Shown: in pieces, positions 29,926 to 40,012 of the stretch
Layout: each line of letters starts with the position of its first letter
Position numbering within the stretch: position 1 is the stretch's first letter
Assembly (NCBI GenBank): GCA_900177435.1
Contig: FXAI01000004.1
Coordinates: forward strand, 396,821-460,820
DNA length: 64,000 bases
Source: Alteromonadaceae bacterium Bs31
GTDB taxonomy: Bacteria; Pseudomonadota; Gammaproteobacteria; Pseudomonadales; Cellvibrionaceae
Reading direction: 5' to 3'
The notes under the pieces: model-generated
Told to the model about the DNA's origin: nothing
Seen by the model: the letters and a program-made list of their open reading frames with translations, nothing else
Database searches by the model: none
Position numbers and translations under genes: made by a program

Positions 29926-30058
29926 AGTCTCGTCCTAACTGAATGTCTGTTTGTTAAAGCATAGAAGAGTTTGCGCAAACAGGCGGCTTTTGCTGAAAAG
30001 TACGACAATTGTTTCCGCAAAGTAAAGGCTCTTGGTAGCGGGTGGTGTATACGTTCTG

Positions 30059-32044
30059 CTACAACAAACTATTAGCTTCGAATTCGCTCACCAGATTACG
30101 GGGTTTGCCCATGCGATATCCGTAAATCACAGAAAACGCCAGCACGTTTTGTACGTAGCCCCGCGTTTCTTTAAATGGGATGGTTTCAATCCAGATGTCG
30201 TAGGAGACATCCTGAGGGTTGCGTCCGAGCCAGCGATCCACTCTGTGAGGCCCGGCGTTGTATGCAGCAGCGGCCAGAATACGGTTGCCTTGGTACTGCT
30301 CCAGTAACTCGCTAAGGTAATGTGCGCCAAGCTGAATATTGTGCTCGGGCTTGAACAGGTCTGTTTTACTATGTTTTATGCCATTGCGTTTTGCTGTGCT
30401 TTTCGCTGTGGCAGGCATGAGCTGCATCAGCCCCATGGCCCCGGCAGAGGAGGTCGCATTTGCGGCAAAGGCGCTTTCCTGCCGAGCGACTGCATAAATC
30501 AGGTCCGGCGCTACTTTTGTGTTTGATGAGGTCAGGTGCACTTCTTCCTGGTAGGCTAATGGGAAGCGGATACTCAGGTGATCCCACAGGTTGCCTGTGA
30601 TCATGGCGTGAATGCCCTTGTTATACCAACCCCAGCGGCGAGCCAGCTCTCCAGCAGTGACAAGCTCGTCACTACCCATATTGCGAATGGTAAACACCCA
30701 TTCGGCCTGAGATTCACTCAGATCACCCTTAAGCCACAGTTCTTTTGCCCTGCGCATGCCGGGGAGGTTGGACACGGTTAGAATGGAGCTGGGGCTGACT
30801 TCAGACGGGGTGTGTTCAAGGGCGTAGCTTCTTCCCAGCCGGTCAGCAGATAGAAAGCCATAGAAGCTGCGATTATTTGAAAGCGACAGGTAAATCTGCG
30901 TGGGTTCACCGAAGCTGGTATCGGACTTATCCAGGGCTTCCAGTGCGCGAGCGCGCCAGTACATCCAGCGGTCACTCTGTTGTTGCTTTTCTTCAAGGAC
31001 ATTAACCCACTGTAAAATTTTGTCCCAGCTTTCTGTTTTTAAAGACTGACGAATCAGCTTTTCTATGACAGCATTTTCTCGCAGTTCATGGGAGCTGGCC
31101 ATCAGCTTCTCAGCCATTTCCGTTTCGTTATTACGGATCAAGCGAGTGGCTATGTAGAGTTTCGCGTCTGAACTCAGGGCCTGGGGAAATAGCTGCTGGG
31201 CTTCGTATAACTCCCACAAGCGCAGGGCGTCTTTGGGGTTTTTGCGAGCATAGCGCTTAATGCCATAGGCAATAATCTGCTGCATGGGCAGGCTTTGTTC
31301 GGAAAATTTGCGGGTTTCGCGCATGGTGTAAGGATAGCTATGCACCCGCTGGTAGAGCAGGGCGTATGCAGTATGTTTTTCGTCTAAATAGCGGGTGAGA
31401 TAGCGAGCCAAGCTGCGATTACCGGCATGCATTGCATTGTGAAAGCGTGTCCATGCTACATCTTGAGTAAGGAGCCCAGCCCGGCGCCAGCGATTAAATA
31501 AAGGGTCACAGGCTTTCGGGTGTGAGTACCCTTGCTGCCAGAGCTCGGCGACTTCTTCTAAAGCGCTGTCGTCGTGTTCAAAGCTGCGTGCATACAACCA
31601 ATAGCATTGGAGTTCTTTAGACTCCGATGAAGAGTCATAGTAAGCAATGTAGTCCTCCCAGCGTTTTTTCATGGCCAGCGTGTAAAGCAGCTGCTGTCGC
31701 AGACGGGTTTCCAAGAATGAGCCACGGTGTTTGTTGAGGAAGTTGTCAATTTTTTGAGTGTTAAGCTTGTGCAGCTCGTATTTTTGAATGGCGTAATCCA
31801 GATAGGGGATTAGCGGGTAATCGCCCAGCTGGGCGTAGTGATGATGAAAACTGTCCCACTTGCCATCACTGAGTGCACTTTTCGCCATTTCATAATGGAA
31901 ACGCTGTTCGCTTAGAGGCAGTGTTTTGCTTGCTATTGGTGAGTTGTTCGCGCCAGGGGCAAGAGCGTGACTCAAGCCAGCCATTAACGGAATAGAAAAT
32001 AGGATTACTAAAATTAGTGGTCGAAAAACCAAGCTTGAGCGCAT
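30059..32044 (-). CDS. slt: Soluble lytic murein transglycosylase Slt
   Basis: Periplasmic enzyme that cleaves peptidoglycan to 1,6-anhydromuropeptides. The N-terminal two-thirds is the alpha-superhelical U and L domain (many helical repeats), and the C-terminal goose-lysozyme-like domain has VARQESAF with the catalytic glutamate, SSAGAMGLMQLMPATA, and AAYNAG. The ATG at 32044 puts a clean signal peptide (LVFRPLILVILFSIPLMAGLSHA) at the start and gives 662 residues. An upstream ATG at 32104 would add 20. No clear ribosome site marks either. Confidence 0.94.
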   Translation of the reverse strand: MRSSLVFRPLILVILFSIPLMAGLSHALAPGANNSPIASKTLPLSEQRFHYEMAKSALSDGKWDSFHHHYAQLGDYPLIPYLDYAIQKYELHKLNTQKIDNFLNKHRGSFLETRLRQQLLYTLAMKKRWEDYIAYYDSSSESKELQCYWLYARSFEHDDSALEEVAELWQQGYSHPKACDPLFNRWRRAGLLTQDVAWTRFHNAMHAGNRSLARYLTRYLDEKHTAYALLYQRVHSYPYTMRETRKFSEQSLPMQQIIAYGIKRYARKNPKDALRLWELYEAQQLFPQALSSDAKLYIATRLIRNNETEMAEKLMASSHELRENAVIEKLIRQSLKTESWDKILQWVNVLEEKQQQSDRWMYWRARALEALDKSDTSFGEPTQIYLSLSNNRSFYGFLSADRLGRSYALEHTPSEVSPSSILTVSNLPGMRRAKELWLKGDLSESQAEWVFTIRNMGSDELVTAGELARRWGWYNKGIHAMITGNLWDHLSIRFPLAYQEEVHLTSSNTKVAPDLIYAVARQESAFAANATSSAGAMGLMQLMPATAKSTAKRNGIKHSKTDLFKPEHNIQLGAHYLSELLEQYQGNRILAAAAYNAGPHRVDRWLGRNPQDVSYDIWIETIPFKETRGYVQNVLAFSVIYGYRMGKPRNLVSEFEANSLL

Positions 32045-32212
32045 CGCTTTACTACTTAAAAAAGGAGACAAAGAATATTTAAACAAATTACGGCTTATTC
32101 GCATAGCATCTAACTAAGTGTTGCCGATAAAATGGCAGGTCGCCACTGCTAATTTGGAATAAACTTCAGATTATTAGTATATATCCTTGAAATACAATAA
32201 CTTTTTAATCTT

Positions 32213-34108
32213 ATGCCCCTCATAAAACTCGATAACGCGCATATGCACTACGGTGAGCAGATTTTGTTTGATGGTCTGACACTGCAATTGGACCGTGGCG
32301 ACCGTCTTTGTATCCTTGGCCGCAATGGTGCGGGCAAATCCACCCTGCTTAAAAGCATCCAGAGGGATGTTGAGTTGGATGAAGGCGCACTGTGGCTGGA
32401 CGACGGCGTAAAAGTGGCGAGTCTCGCTCAGGAGCTGCCTCCCGCAGATGAGCGAAGTATCTATCAATTTGTTGCAGACGGGCTAGCTTCCCTTGGTGCC
32501 TCACTGCGCGAGTACGATGAGCTTGTGGCGCAGGGCGCAAGTGCCAGTATGCAGGCCCTGGAACGTGTTCAGCAGAAAATTGAAGCGGTGGATGGCTGGC
32601 GCATCCAAACGCGCATAGATCAGGTCTTGAGCCGTCTGGGTCTGGACGCCAAAGAACGAATGAATAATTTATCGGGTGGTTGGCGGCGCAGGGTCGCACT
32701 GGCTCAGGCGCTGGTGACAGAACCTGATGTATTACTCTTGGATGAGCCAACCAACCATCTGGACATTGCCGCAATACAGTGGTTAGAGCAGCAATTGGTG
32801 GAGTTTCGCGGCGCTTTGCTGTTTATCACGCACGATCGGAGCTTTTTACGCGCTGTTGCCAACCAGATTGGCGAGTTGGATCGGGGCGTGCTGCGTTTGT
32901 GGCAAGGTGGTTATGACGGTTTTCTTGAATTTAAACAACAACAACTCGATGCCGAAGCCAAGCAGAATGCCCTGTTCGATAAAAAACTCGCTCAGGAAGA
33001 AACCTGGATTCGTCAGGGGATTAAAGCGCGAAGAACCCGCAACGAAGGGCGGGTGCGGGCACTTAAAAAAATGCGTGATGAGCGAGCACAGCGTCGCGAG
33101 CTGCAGTCTACCGCGCGTATGGAGCATGGTGGTGATTCTGTATCTGGCAAGCTGGTAGCCGAATTAAAAGAGGTGGGCTTCGGTTTTGGCGAGAAGCGCA
33201 TCATCGATAACTTCAGCAGCATTATTGTGCGCGGCGATAAAATAGGTTTGATTGGGCCAAATGGCATAGGTAAAAGTACGTTACTCAAAATCATTCTCGG
33301 TGAGCTTAAGCCTCAAGTCGGTTCGGTGAAGATGGGTACCAAGCTTACTGTCGCCTATTTTGATCAAATGCGAGCCGAGCTGGACACCGAAAAAAGTGCT
33401 GTGGATAACATCAGCGAGGGACGTGATTACATCGACATCAACGGACGTTCCCGCCATATCATGTCGTATCTGCAAGACTTTCTCTTTTCTGGAGAGCGTG
33501 CCAGAACGCCCATCAAAACACTCTCCGGCGGTGAACGAAATCGCATAATGCTGGCCAAGCTGTTCAGCAAGCCCAGTAATTTGCTGGTAATGGATGAGCC
33601 TACCAATGATCTCGATGCCGAGACACTGGAATTACTAGAATCCATTTTAGTGGAGTACAGTGGCACCTTATTGCTGGTAAGCCATGATCGAGAGTTCCTC
33701 AATAATGTCGTTACCAGCACCATCGGCTTTGAGGGCAGAGGTGTTGTGAAGGAGTACATTGGGGGCTACCAGGACTGGCAACGACAGGGTGGTATCTGGC
33801 CGGATGAATCTCAGCTCGCCCAAGACAGCACCAGCACAACGGCCAGCCAGGAGGGCAGCGAAACAAAAGCTGTTCCGGTGAAAAAAAGCAAACTGAGCTA
33901 CAAACTTAAGCGAGAGCTCGATGCACTACCCGCAGAACTTGAGCAGCTGGAACAGCAGCTGGAAGAGGTGCAAAACGAAACCTCTGCGCCAGAGTTTTTT
34001 CAGCAGGAACAGCAAGCGGTGAACGCGAAAATGCAGCAACTATCTGAACTTCAGGCAAAACTTGATGAGCGTTTTGCCCGCTGGGAAGAGTTGGAAGCCT
34101 TGAGCTAA
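32213..34108 (+). CDS. uup: ABC-F family ATPase Uup
   Basis: Soluble tandem ABC protein of the Uup type, involved in ribosome function and in lowering transposon precise excision in E. coli. Domain 1 has Walker A GRNGAGKST at 36-44, LSGGWRRR and LLLDEPTNHLD. The interdomain linker carries RQGIKARRTRNEGRVRAL. Domain 2 has GPNGIGKST, LSGGERNR and VMDEPTNDLD. The C-terminal coiled coil (about 555-631, rich in E, L and Q) distinguishes Uup from other ABC-F proteins and is thought to bind nucleic acid. Confidence 0.93.
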   Translation: MPLIKLDNAHMHYGEQILFDGLTLQLDRGDRLCILGRNGAGKSTLLKSIQRDVELDEGALWLDDGVKVASLAQELPPADERSIYQFVADGLASLGASLREYDELVAQGASASMQALERVQQKIEAVDGWRIQTRIDQVLSRLGLDAKERMNNLSGGWRRRVALAQALVTEPDVLLLDEPTNHLDIAAIQWLEQQLVEFRGALLFITHDRSFLRAVANQIGELDRGVLRLWQGGYDGFLEFKQQQLDAEAKQNALFDKKLAQEETWIRQGIKARRTRNEGRVRALKKMRDERAQRRELQSTARMEHGGDSVSGKLVAELKEVGFGFGEKRIIDNFSSIIVRGDKIGLIGPNGIGKSTLLKIILGELKPQVGSVKMGTKLTVAYFDQMRAELDTEKSAVDNISEGRDYIDINGRSRHIMSYLQDFLFSGERARTPIKTLSGGERNRIMLAKLFSKPSNLLVMDEPTNDLDAETLELLESILVEYSGTLLLVSHDREFLNNVVTSTIGFEGRGVVKEYIGGYQDWQRQGGIWPDESQLAQDSTSTTASQEGSETKAVPVKKSKLSYKLKRELDALPAELEQLEQQLEEVQNETSAPEFFQQEQQAVNAKMQQLSELQAKLDERFARWEELEALS

Positions 34109-34125
34109 TCGCGCCGACGAGCTGG

Positions 34126-34554
34126 TTAGATTCTCACGGCCAGCACGTCACATTTGGCTCCTTGCACAACCCCTTTGGTAATTGAGCCAAACAGGAGTGC
34201 GAGGCCATGTCGACCGTGACTGCCCACCACAATCAAGTCCATGCTGTGATCCTCTGCTATGCGATGCAGTTCATGGGCTGCCTGGCCTATGCGCACAAAC
34301 ACATTCATGGGTGTCGCTTCTGCTTCATCAATAATTTGCGTAAGGCGTTTTTCTGCTTGTTGTTCCATAAGGCTTTGCGCTTCTGTAAGATCGATGGGAA
34401 CCTCACCACCATATGCAAAGGCCAGCGGTTCTACGATATGAGCAACGCTGAGTTTTGCATCAAAAGCTTTAGCTAAAGCGTGGGATTTTTCCAGAACGGC
34501 TTTGCACTCGTTTGAGAGGTCCAGGCCAACGAGTATATGGTTGTAATTACACAT
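34126..34554 (-). CDS. uspA: Universal stress protein A family
   Basis: A 142-residue single Usp domain. It starts YNHILVGLDLS and ends with the ATP-binding-like pattern VVGSHGRHGLALLFGSITKGVVQGAKCDVLAV, G-x2-G-x9-G(S/T). Overall it resembles E. coli UspA. GGAGG sits six bases before the ATG. It is divergent from the following unknown gene across 120 bases. A TATAAT on the minus strand about 85 bases upstream may be its -10, without a clear -35. Confidence 0.88.
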   Translation of the reverse strand: MCNYNHILVGLDLSNECKAVLEKSHALAKAFDAKLSVAHIVEPLAFAYGGEVPIDLTEAQSLMEQQAEKRLTQIIDEAEATPMNVFVRIGQAAHELHRIAEDHSMDLIVVGSHGRHGLALLFGSITKGVVQGAKCDVLAVRI

Positions 34555-34674
34555 ATAACCTCCGATTGACGCGTTTTACTATGTGGGCGGGCTAGATGAG
34601 AAACCAGCCCTGCGAAACAGATACTTCCTTGTGTAAGATTATACTCCTTAATATCTATAGTTGTTGGTGATGCT

Positions 34675-35184
34675 ATGTGGTTAACCGTATTTGCGGTCAT
34701 TTTTGTTGTGGCGATGTTGGTGGGGCCTGTCATGTTGATGCAACCTACTGCCGCGCAACGACGCCTGGCTCGAATACGCGCTCTCGCGGCAAAAAAAGGG
34801 CTGCATGTTCGTTTGGGGCGAAACCCTGCCTCCGGTGAGCCTAAGGAGCTTGCAGTCTATAGTTTGGTGGAAGCGAAAAAGGGTGAAAGCTACAAGCCAT
34901 GGTGTCTTGCACGTCAGAGCCTCGAGCACGAAATTAATTTTTTTGAAGACTGGGATTGGGTGAGTGGCACTCACGCCCAGGACAAGATTCACGAAGCGCT
35001 AAAAAAATGGTTGCCAAATTTACCCACACCCATTCGTGCAGTCAGAGTAAGTGAGCAAAGTATCAGCCTGTATTGGACAGAAAGCACTTGGTTTGAGGAC
35101 GCCTCTGCGCAATCATCCGCGCAAAAGAGTATTCAATTTCTAGAGGATGAGTTACAGCACTTGTTAGCGCTTATCCGAACATAG
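34675..35184 (+). CDS. Membrane-anchored protein of unknown function
   Basis: A 169-residue protein with one N-terminal membrane segment (residues 1-20, WLTVFAVIFVVAMLVGPVML), then a short basic stretch (QRRLARIRALAAKKG) and a soluble alpha/beta domain rich in tryptophan (DWDWVSG, LYWTESTWF). It is probably inner-membrane anchored with the domain in the cytoplasm, by the positive-inside rule. It converges on the next unknown gene with a 14-base overlap. I do not recognise the family. Confidence 0.75.
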   Translation: MWLTVFAVIFVVAMLVGPVMLMQPTAAQRRLARIRALAAKKGLHVRLGRNPASGEPKELAVYSLVEAKKGESYKPWCLARQSLEHEINFFEDWDWVSGTHAQDKIHEALKKWLPNLPTPIRAVRVSEQSISLYWTESTWFEDASAQSSAQKSIQFLEDELQHLLALIRT

Positions 35185-35923
35185 TATCCGGTGGCAGGGG
35201 TTCACTGTCTTTGGACGGGTTGAACTGAGTTTCCGGCATAAAATCTGTACTAAGAGATTTCCTTTTATTGTTAAGCATATCGGTTATCTGCTTGATAAGC
35301 TCCTGCCTTCGTTCATCGGTACTGCTGGTTTGCATCGCTACTTGCTGTGCTTTTTTGTAGAAGGCGAAGGCGCGTAAGACATCCCCTCTGTTCATGGCTT
35401 TGTGCCCCTGCGCAATGCTGCTGGTTACTGCAACCAACATATGCGCCCAAGCCAGCTCGTGGATACAGTTTTCCATTTGAGCAATCTCAAGTTTTCCCTC
35501 GGCCTGACGTTTGCGAATGATTCTGCCCGCATCGTTCAGCTGGTAGAGGCTGCGGGCGATGGCCGCATCGCTATCCTGCAAACGGTAAATTTCTCTTGGG
35601 CGCTGGGGGTTATGGTATTCATCAGCCAGCCGCTGGGCGCTATCTTTCATTACCAGCAGGCTTTGGCTGGAGCCATCCAGCGTTCGCATTATTTCGATCA
35701 TGTCCAGCACTTCGTCGTTAACATGCTTGGCAATTTCTGCTGAATCCACCAGGGAGTCCACGTTTACAGCTAGCTCTTCCATATCGGCAACACGCCGTTT
35801 CATTTGTGCCAATTTTTGAGAGATCACACGCGACCGCAATTGCTTTTGGTTCACGGCGCTCACCAACATAAGCGCTGCCATCGCGATAGCTAAAAAAAGA
35901 ACAACTAATGAAATGTCCGACAT
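35171..35923 (-). CDS. Membrane-anchored helical protein of unknown function
   Basis: A 250-residue protein with an N-terminal membrane helix (about 5-24, LVVLFLAIAMAALMLVSAV) followed by a mainly helical cytoplasmic part. Residues 28-70 look like a coiled coil, and 160-210 (HMLVAVTSSIAQGHKAMNRGD-VLRAFAFYKKAQQVAM) resembles a TPR-type helix pair. It ends with a flexible acidic, proline-rich tail. No enzyme motif is visible. The 3' end overlaps that of the convergent gene by 14 bases. Confidence 0.75.
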   Translation of the reverse strand: MSDISLVVLFLAIAMAALMLVSAVNQKQLRSRVISQKLAQMKRRVADMEELAVNVDSLVDSAEIAKHVNDEVLDMIEIMRTLDGSSQSLLVMKDSAQRLADEYHNPQRPREIYRLQDSDAAIARSLYQLNDAGRIIRKRQAEGKLEIAQMENCIHELAWAHMLVAVTSSIAQGHKAMNRGDVLRAFAFYKKAQQVAMQTSSTDERRQELIKQITDMLNNKRKSLSTDFMPETQFNPSKDSEPLPPDTMFG

Positions 35924-36268
35924 AAAAGTGTGACGTGTTAATTGGTACGTAAAATAATTTTAGCTTGGATTTTAAAACATTGTGGCGGTTATTAAGACTT
36001 AATATGAAAGCTTATATTCGCATAATACCCATTTAAAACAGTAGGATAGGGCGCTTTATTAAAGTTAAGTGTTCTTCCTTGCCAGCCTCTCAAACTAGAA
36101 TTTAGGTAATGCTTGAGCAAGAACAGCGTGCTTGACCTATAGTGATCGAGGACTTATATATGCGCTCCTTCGGATTGGCTACGCTGCGTGTGATCGAAAA
36201 TTGCACAGCATAGAAGCACAGCGCTAGCGCTACAGTAAATCGTTAACATCGGATAAATAGAAGGCATT
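35924..36268. other. 345-base intergenic region upstream of topA
   Basis: Contains the topA promoter at 36132-36160 and a 12-base perfect palindrome AGCGCTAGCGCT at 36220-36231 in the leader. The left half is AT-rich and presumably holds the promoter of the minus-strand membrane-anchored gene. No small open frame or RNA gene recognised. Confidence 0.55.
36132..36160 (+). promoter_or_regulatory. Sigma-70 promoter of topA
   Basis: TTGACC (36132-36137), a 17-base spacer and TATATA (36155-36160) form a near-consensus promoter about 110 bases upstream of the topA start codon. It is the best -35/-10 pair that I see in the window. Confidence 0.7.
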
Positions 36269-38938
36269 ATGGGGAAATCGCTGGTTATTGTGGAATCACC
36301 TGCAAAGGCGAAAACCATCAATAAGTATCTTGGTAAGCAGTTTGTGGTTAAGTCGAGTGTTGGCCATATTCGCGATTTGCCAACGAGTGGCTCTGCCAAA
36401 TCACCTGTTGATGCCAAAGCTCGCGCTAAGCAAGCTGCACTCACACGGAAAATGTCGCCGGAAGACAAGGCGATTTATAAGAGTAACAAAGCCAAAGAGC
36501 AGCTTGTTAAACGCATGGGTATCGACCCGGAAAATGACTGGCAGGCTCAATATGAAATTCTTCCTGGCAAAGAAAAAGTTGTTAACGAGTTAAAGAAGCT
36601 CGCAGAGGACGCCGACGAAATTTATCTGGCGACGGACCTTGATAGAGAAGGGGAAGCCATTGCATGGCACCTGCGCGAAGCCATTGGTGGTGATACCAAC
36701 CGCTATCGACGCGTAGTCTTTAACGAGATCACTAAATCCGCCATACAGGATGCGTTTAAAGCTCCAGGCAGGCTTGACCTTGCTCGAGTGAATGCACAGC
36801 AGGCTCGACGTTTTTTGGATAGAGTGGTTGGCTACATGGTTTCTCCCTTGTTGTGGGAGAAAATCGCCAGGGGCTTATCTGCCGGGCGTGTGCAATCTGT
36901 GGCTGTTCGCCTTATATCTGAAAGAGAAGGTGAAATTCGCGCATTTGTTCCCGAAGAATACTGGGAAGTTAAAGCGGACCTGGATACCAGCAAGGGCGAG
37001 CGCAGTCAGTATCAGGTAAAAAAATTCAAAGATAGCGCCTTCAAGCCTGTAAATGAAGAGCAGGCAATGGCGGCCAAAACTTCACTCTCGCAAGCAGAGT
37101 ATATTGTTGCTGAGAGAGAGGATAAACCCACCAAGTCTCGCCCTAATGCACCTTTTATCACCTCCACTTTGCAACAGGCCGCATCAACGCGCCTGGGGTA
37201 TGGGGTGAAAAAAACCATGATGATGGCTCAGCGACTTTACGAGGCGGGTTACATTACCTACATGCGTACCGACTCTACCAACCTCAGCAAAGAGGCTGTA
37301 GAGACCTGCCGCGATTTTATTCAGCAGGAGTATGGCGACAAGTATCTGCCAGAAGGCGCCAACGTTTATTCCAGCAAAGACGGCGCTCAGGAGGCGCACG
37401 AGGCTATTCGCCCTTCCGACGTAACAACCATGCCAAATCACTTGAATGGCATGGAGAGGGACGCAGAGCGCCTCTACACACTCATTTGGCAGCAGTTTGT
37501 TGCTTGTCAGATGACGCCAGCAGAATTCACCTCAAGTTCAGTCAAAATTGCCGCAGGCGATTACGAGCTTAGAGCTCGCGGCCGAGTGATTCGCTTTGAT
37601 GGTTTTACGCGTGTTATGCCCCTGGTGGCCAAAAAAGACGAAGATGCCATTCTGCCTGATGTGAAAGTGGGCGATGTGCTAAATCTGCATGAAGTTCGAC
37701 CCACACAACACTTCACCAAACCACCGGCACGGTTTACTGAGGCCAGCCTGGTGAAAGAGTTGGAAAAACGCGGTATTGGTCGCCCTTCGACATACGCAGC
37801 TATTATTTCTACTATTCAAGACAGAGGCTACGTACACGTAGAAAACCGTCGCTTTTATGCCGAAAAGATGGGCGATATTGTGACGGAACGGCTGGTAGAG
37901 AGTTTTTCTGACCTCATGGATTATGGTTTTACCGCCAGCATGGAAGAGTCTCTCGATAAGGTGGCCGAGGGAGACAAAGATTGGCTGGCACTGCTGGACG
38001 AGTTTTACAAGGGTTTCACCCTTAAGCTCGAGCAGGCGAAGGACAGCGAAGAGGGTATGCGACGCAATCAACCCGTTGAAACGGATATTGATTGTGGCAA
38101 CTGTGGCAGGAAAATGCAGATACGCACCGGTAGTACGGGTGTATTCCTTGGTTGCTCCGGTTATGCGCTGCCGCCAAAAGAGCGCTGTAAAAACACCATG
38201 AACCTGGTGTCTGGCGACGAAGCGGTAAACGTTGACGATGATGAAGAGGCTGAATCCAAGCAACTCATTAAAAAGCGTCGTTGTACCATCTGTAACACGG
38301 CAATGGATAGCTATCTGCTGGACGAAGAGCGCAAGTTGCATATTTGTGGCCGAAACCCCGATTGTTCCGGTTATGAAGTCGAAAAAGGTGCCTTTAAAAT
38401 CAAAGGCTATGACGGCCCGCTGCTTGAATGTGATAAATGCGGCAAGGACATGCAATTAAAGTCAGGTCGCTTTGGCAAGTATTTTGGATGCACCAACGAC
38501 GAGTGCACCAATACCCGTAAACTTTTGCGCAGTGGCGAAGCCGCGCCGCCTAAGATGGACCCAATTGCCATGCCGGAATTGGCCTGTGACAAAGTAGAAG
38601 ATCATTACATACTGCGCGATGGTGCCAGCGGTCTGTTTCTTGCCGCAAGCCAGTTTCCCAAAAACAGGGAAACCCGAGCACCAAAAATTAAAGAGATCTT
38701 GCCCCACAAGGAAGAGTTGGATCCCAAGTATCACTTCTTGCTCAGCGCGCCTGCGCAGGATGATGACGGCATAGACACAATTGTGCGTTATAGCCGAAAA
38801 ACCAAAGAGCAGTATGTGCAAACAGAGGTAGAGGGCAAAGCTACTGGCTGGAAAGCATTTTATGACAATGGTAAATGGGTTGTGAGCGCCAAGAAACCCG
38901 CCGCCAAAGGGCGCAGTAAGAAGGCTAAATCCAAATAA
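36269..38938 (+). CDS. topA: DNA topoisomerase I TopA
   Basis: Type IA enzyme that relaxes negative supercoils. The 889-residue protein starts with the Toprim domain ([22 protein letters not shown]), followed by the core with the active tyrosine Y331 in [11 protein letters not shown]. Three C-terminal tetracysteine zinc ribbons are visible (CGNCGRKM...GC...C; CTICNTAM...[15 protein letters not shown]...GCTNDEC), then a topo C-terminal domain and a lysine-rich tail. A DUF6586 gene follows after two bases. Confidence 0.98.
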   Translation: MGKSLVIVESPAKAKTINKYLGKQFVVKSSVGHIRDLPTSGSAKSPVDAKARAKQAALTRKMSPEDKAIYKSNKAKEQLVKRMGIDPENDWQAQYEILPGKEKVVNELKKLAEDADEIYLATDLDREGEAIAWHLREAIGGDTNRYRRVVFNEITKSAIQDAFKAPGRLDLARVNAQQARRFLDRVVGYMVSPLLWEKIARGLSAGRVQSVAVRLISEREGEIRAFVPEEYWEVKADLDTSKGERSQYQVKKFKDSAFKPVNEEQAMAAKTSLSQAEYIVAEREDKPTKSRPNAPFITSTLQQAASTRLGYGVKKTMMMAQRLYEAGYITYMRTDSTNLSKEAVETCRDFIQQEYGDKYLPEGANVYSSKDGAQEAHEAIRPSDVTTMPNHLNGMERDAERLYTLIWQQFVACQMTPAEFTSSSVKIAAGDYELRARGRVIRFDGFTRVMPLVAKKDEDAILPDVKVGDVLNLHEVRPTQHFTKPPARFTEASLVKELEKRGIGRPSTYAAIISTIQDRGYVHVENRRFYAEKMGDIVTERLVESFSDLMDYGFTASMEESLDKVAEGDKDWLALLDEFYKGFTLKLEQAKDSEEGMRRNQPVETDIDCGNCGRKMQIRTGSTGVFLGCSGYALPPKERCKNTMNLVSGDEAVNVDDDEEAESKQLIKKRRCTICNTAMDSYLLDEERKLHICGRNPDCSGYEVEKGAFKIKGYDGPLLECDKCGKDMQLKSGRFGKYFGCTNDECTNTRKLLRSGEAAPPKMDPIAMPELACDKVEDHYILRDGASGLFLAASQFPKNRETRAPKIKEILPHKEELDPKYHFLLSAPAQDDDGIDTIVRYSRKTKEQYVQTEVEGKATGWKAFYDNGKWVVSAKKPAAKGRSKKAKSK

Positions 38939-38940
38939 GG

Positions 38941-39423
38941 ATGGAAGACGCCCGGCGAGTCGACTTGCTGATAGCTTATGCGCTTGAGTTACTGACTGCG
39001 CATGAGCGCCCTGCAGCGGATTGCGAAGCTCCTCTTCACGGCGCCCTTGTGCAAGTTAACCTCGCCCTCGAAGCTTATTGCAGAGAGTTAGCAGAGGATT
39101 CTGCTGTAGCCGTGGACAGTGTGTTATTTGATTCTGGCGCAAACGATTTTCGAATTCAGGAGCTTCAGGGCCTGGTCAGCAAGGGTGGCTGGCTGGGAGA
39201 ACTGCTGCACTACGCTAGATCTGCACGCCTGCTGGAGAGCCCAAGTTCTGCAAATGAGAGTGTTGAACTTATCGCCTCCGATGTAGCAGGCAGGGAAAGC
39301 CGTGCATTTGATGCCAATAGCTTGCCCCTTTGGAATACAGTAGAGCCTGATCACTTGGTAAAGCTACTAACAGAATTGCAAAGTACTATAGAAAGGCAAA
39401 GATCTCTGGCTCGAGAAGACTAG
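38941..39423 (+). CDS. DUF6586 family protein
   Basis: A 160-residue soluble, helical protein that matches the conserved unknown gene behind topA in Pseudomonas (PA3010-like). Conserved features are the N-terminal block RVDLLIAYALELL, a central ALVQVNLALEAYCRELAE helix, and LVSKGGWLGELL. Only two bases separate it from the topA stop, so it is in the same transcript. No catalytic motif is visible and the function is unknown. Confidence 0.8.
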   Translation: MEDARRVDLLIAYALELLTAHERPAADCEAPLHGALVQVNLALEAYCRELAEDSAVAVDSVLFDSGANDFRIQELQGLVSKGGWLGELLHYARSARLLESPSSANESVELIASDVAGRESRAFDANSLPLWNTVEPDHLVKLLTELQSTIERQRSLARED

Positions 39424-39647
39424 CCAGCTTAAGTGCCCACCCAGCTGCTTTAAAAACCACCTTTCATCTCTCTTGAATATCAGCCTATTAAAGAGACACC
39501 GAGCGTGCCGGTACATCTTCTGCGCAAATGGCAGGAGATATATTTACGGCTTTATACACCTAAGGAAACAGCTTCAATGGCGGGAGCGTGGTCTGCCGCA
39601 GCGCTAAGTGTTGTTGGATAAATTCTTATTCTTAGGGTGCTTTTTGA

Positions 39648-39656
39648 TGTTAGAAT
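39648..39656 (+). promoter_or_regulatory. Candidate extended -10 promoter for the small acidic protein gene
   Basis: TGTTAGAAT matches TG-N-TANAAT, 44 bases before the ATG at 39700. The -35 region (TTCTTA) is weak. Confidence 0.4.
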
Positions 39657-39699
39657 CGGGAAGAAAACTTAGCGTAGACGATGTGAGAAAAGAGAATTG

Positions 39700-39939
39700 A
39701 TGTCAGACTTGTATGAGATAGCAGAATTGGATGATGGCGAAATAGTGCTGCAGCGCGCCGATGAAAAAGGCGAGCCACTAGTGCGAATCAAGTTTTCCGA
39801 AGAGTCTCTGTTTTTTTTAAATGATGCAAAATATGACGTAGCCAAAGCAATGATAGAAGCTGGTTTAGATGCTGCTCATGACCTCAACGGAGAGCTGGAG
39901 GAGGCCGATTCAGGCGATACACCATCCATACTTCATTGA
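39700..39939 (+). CDS. Small acidic conserved protein (PA3009-like)
   Basis: A 79-residue, strongly acidic protein (LYEIAELDDGEIVLQRAD, then a C-terminal tail EELEEADSGD-like). It occupies the place of PA3009 between topA/DUF6586 and sulA in Pseudomonas, and its beginning fits that small family. The start is taken at the ATG. A TTG immediately before it is the only extension. Upstream AGAGAA serves as the ribosome site. Function unknown. Confidence 0.72.
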   Translation: MSDLYEIAELDDGEIVLQRADEKGEPLVRIKFSEESLFFLNDAKYDVAKAMIEAGLDAAHDLNGELEEADSGDTPSILH

Positions 39940-40012
39940 AAACCCCCGCAGCAACGATGCCCACCCCAAGACCTTCATAACAATCAAACTACAGTGCAGC
40001 CCCAAGCAAAAT

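Noticed and set aside
37679-38455. 258-codon open frame antisense to topA
   Set aside because: Lies wholly inside the well-supported topA zinc-ribbon region. Its length is explained by the codon bias of topA.
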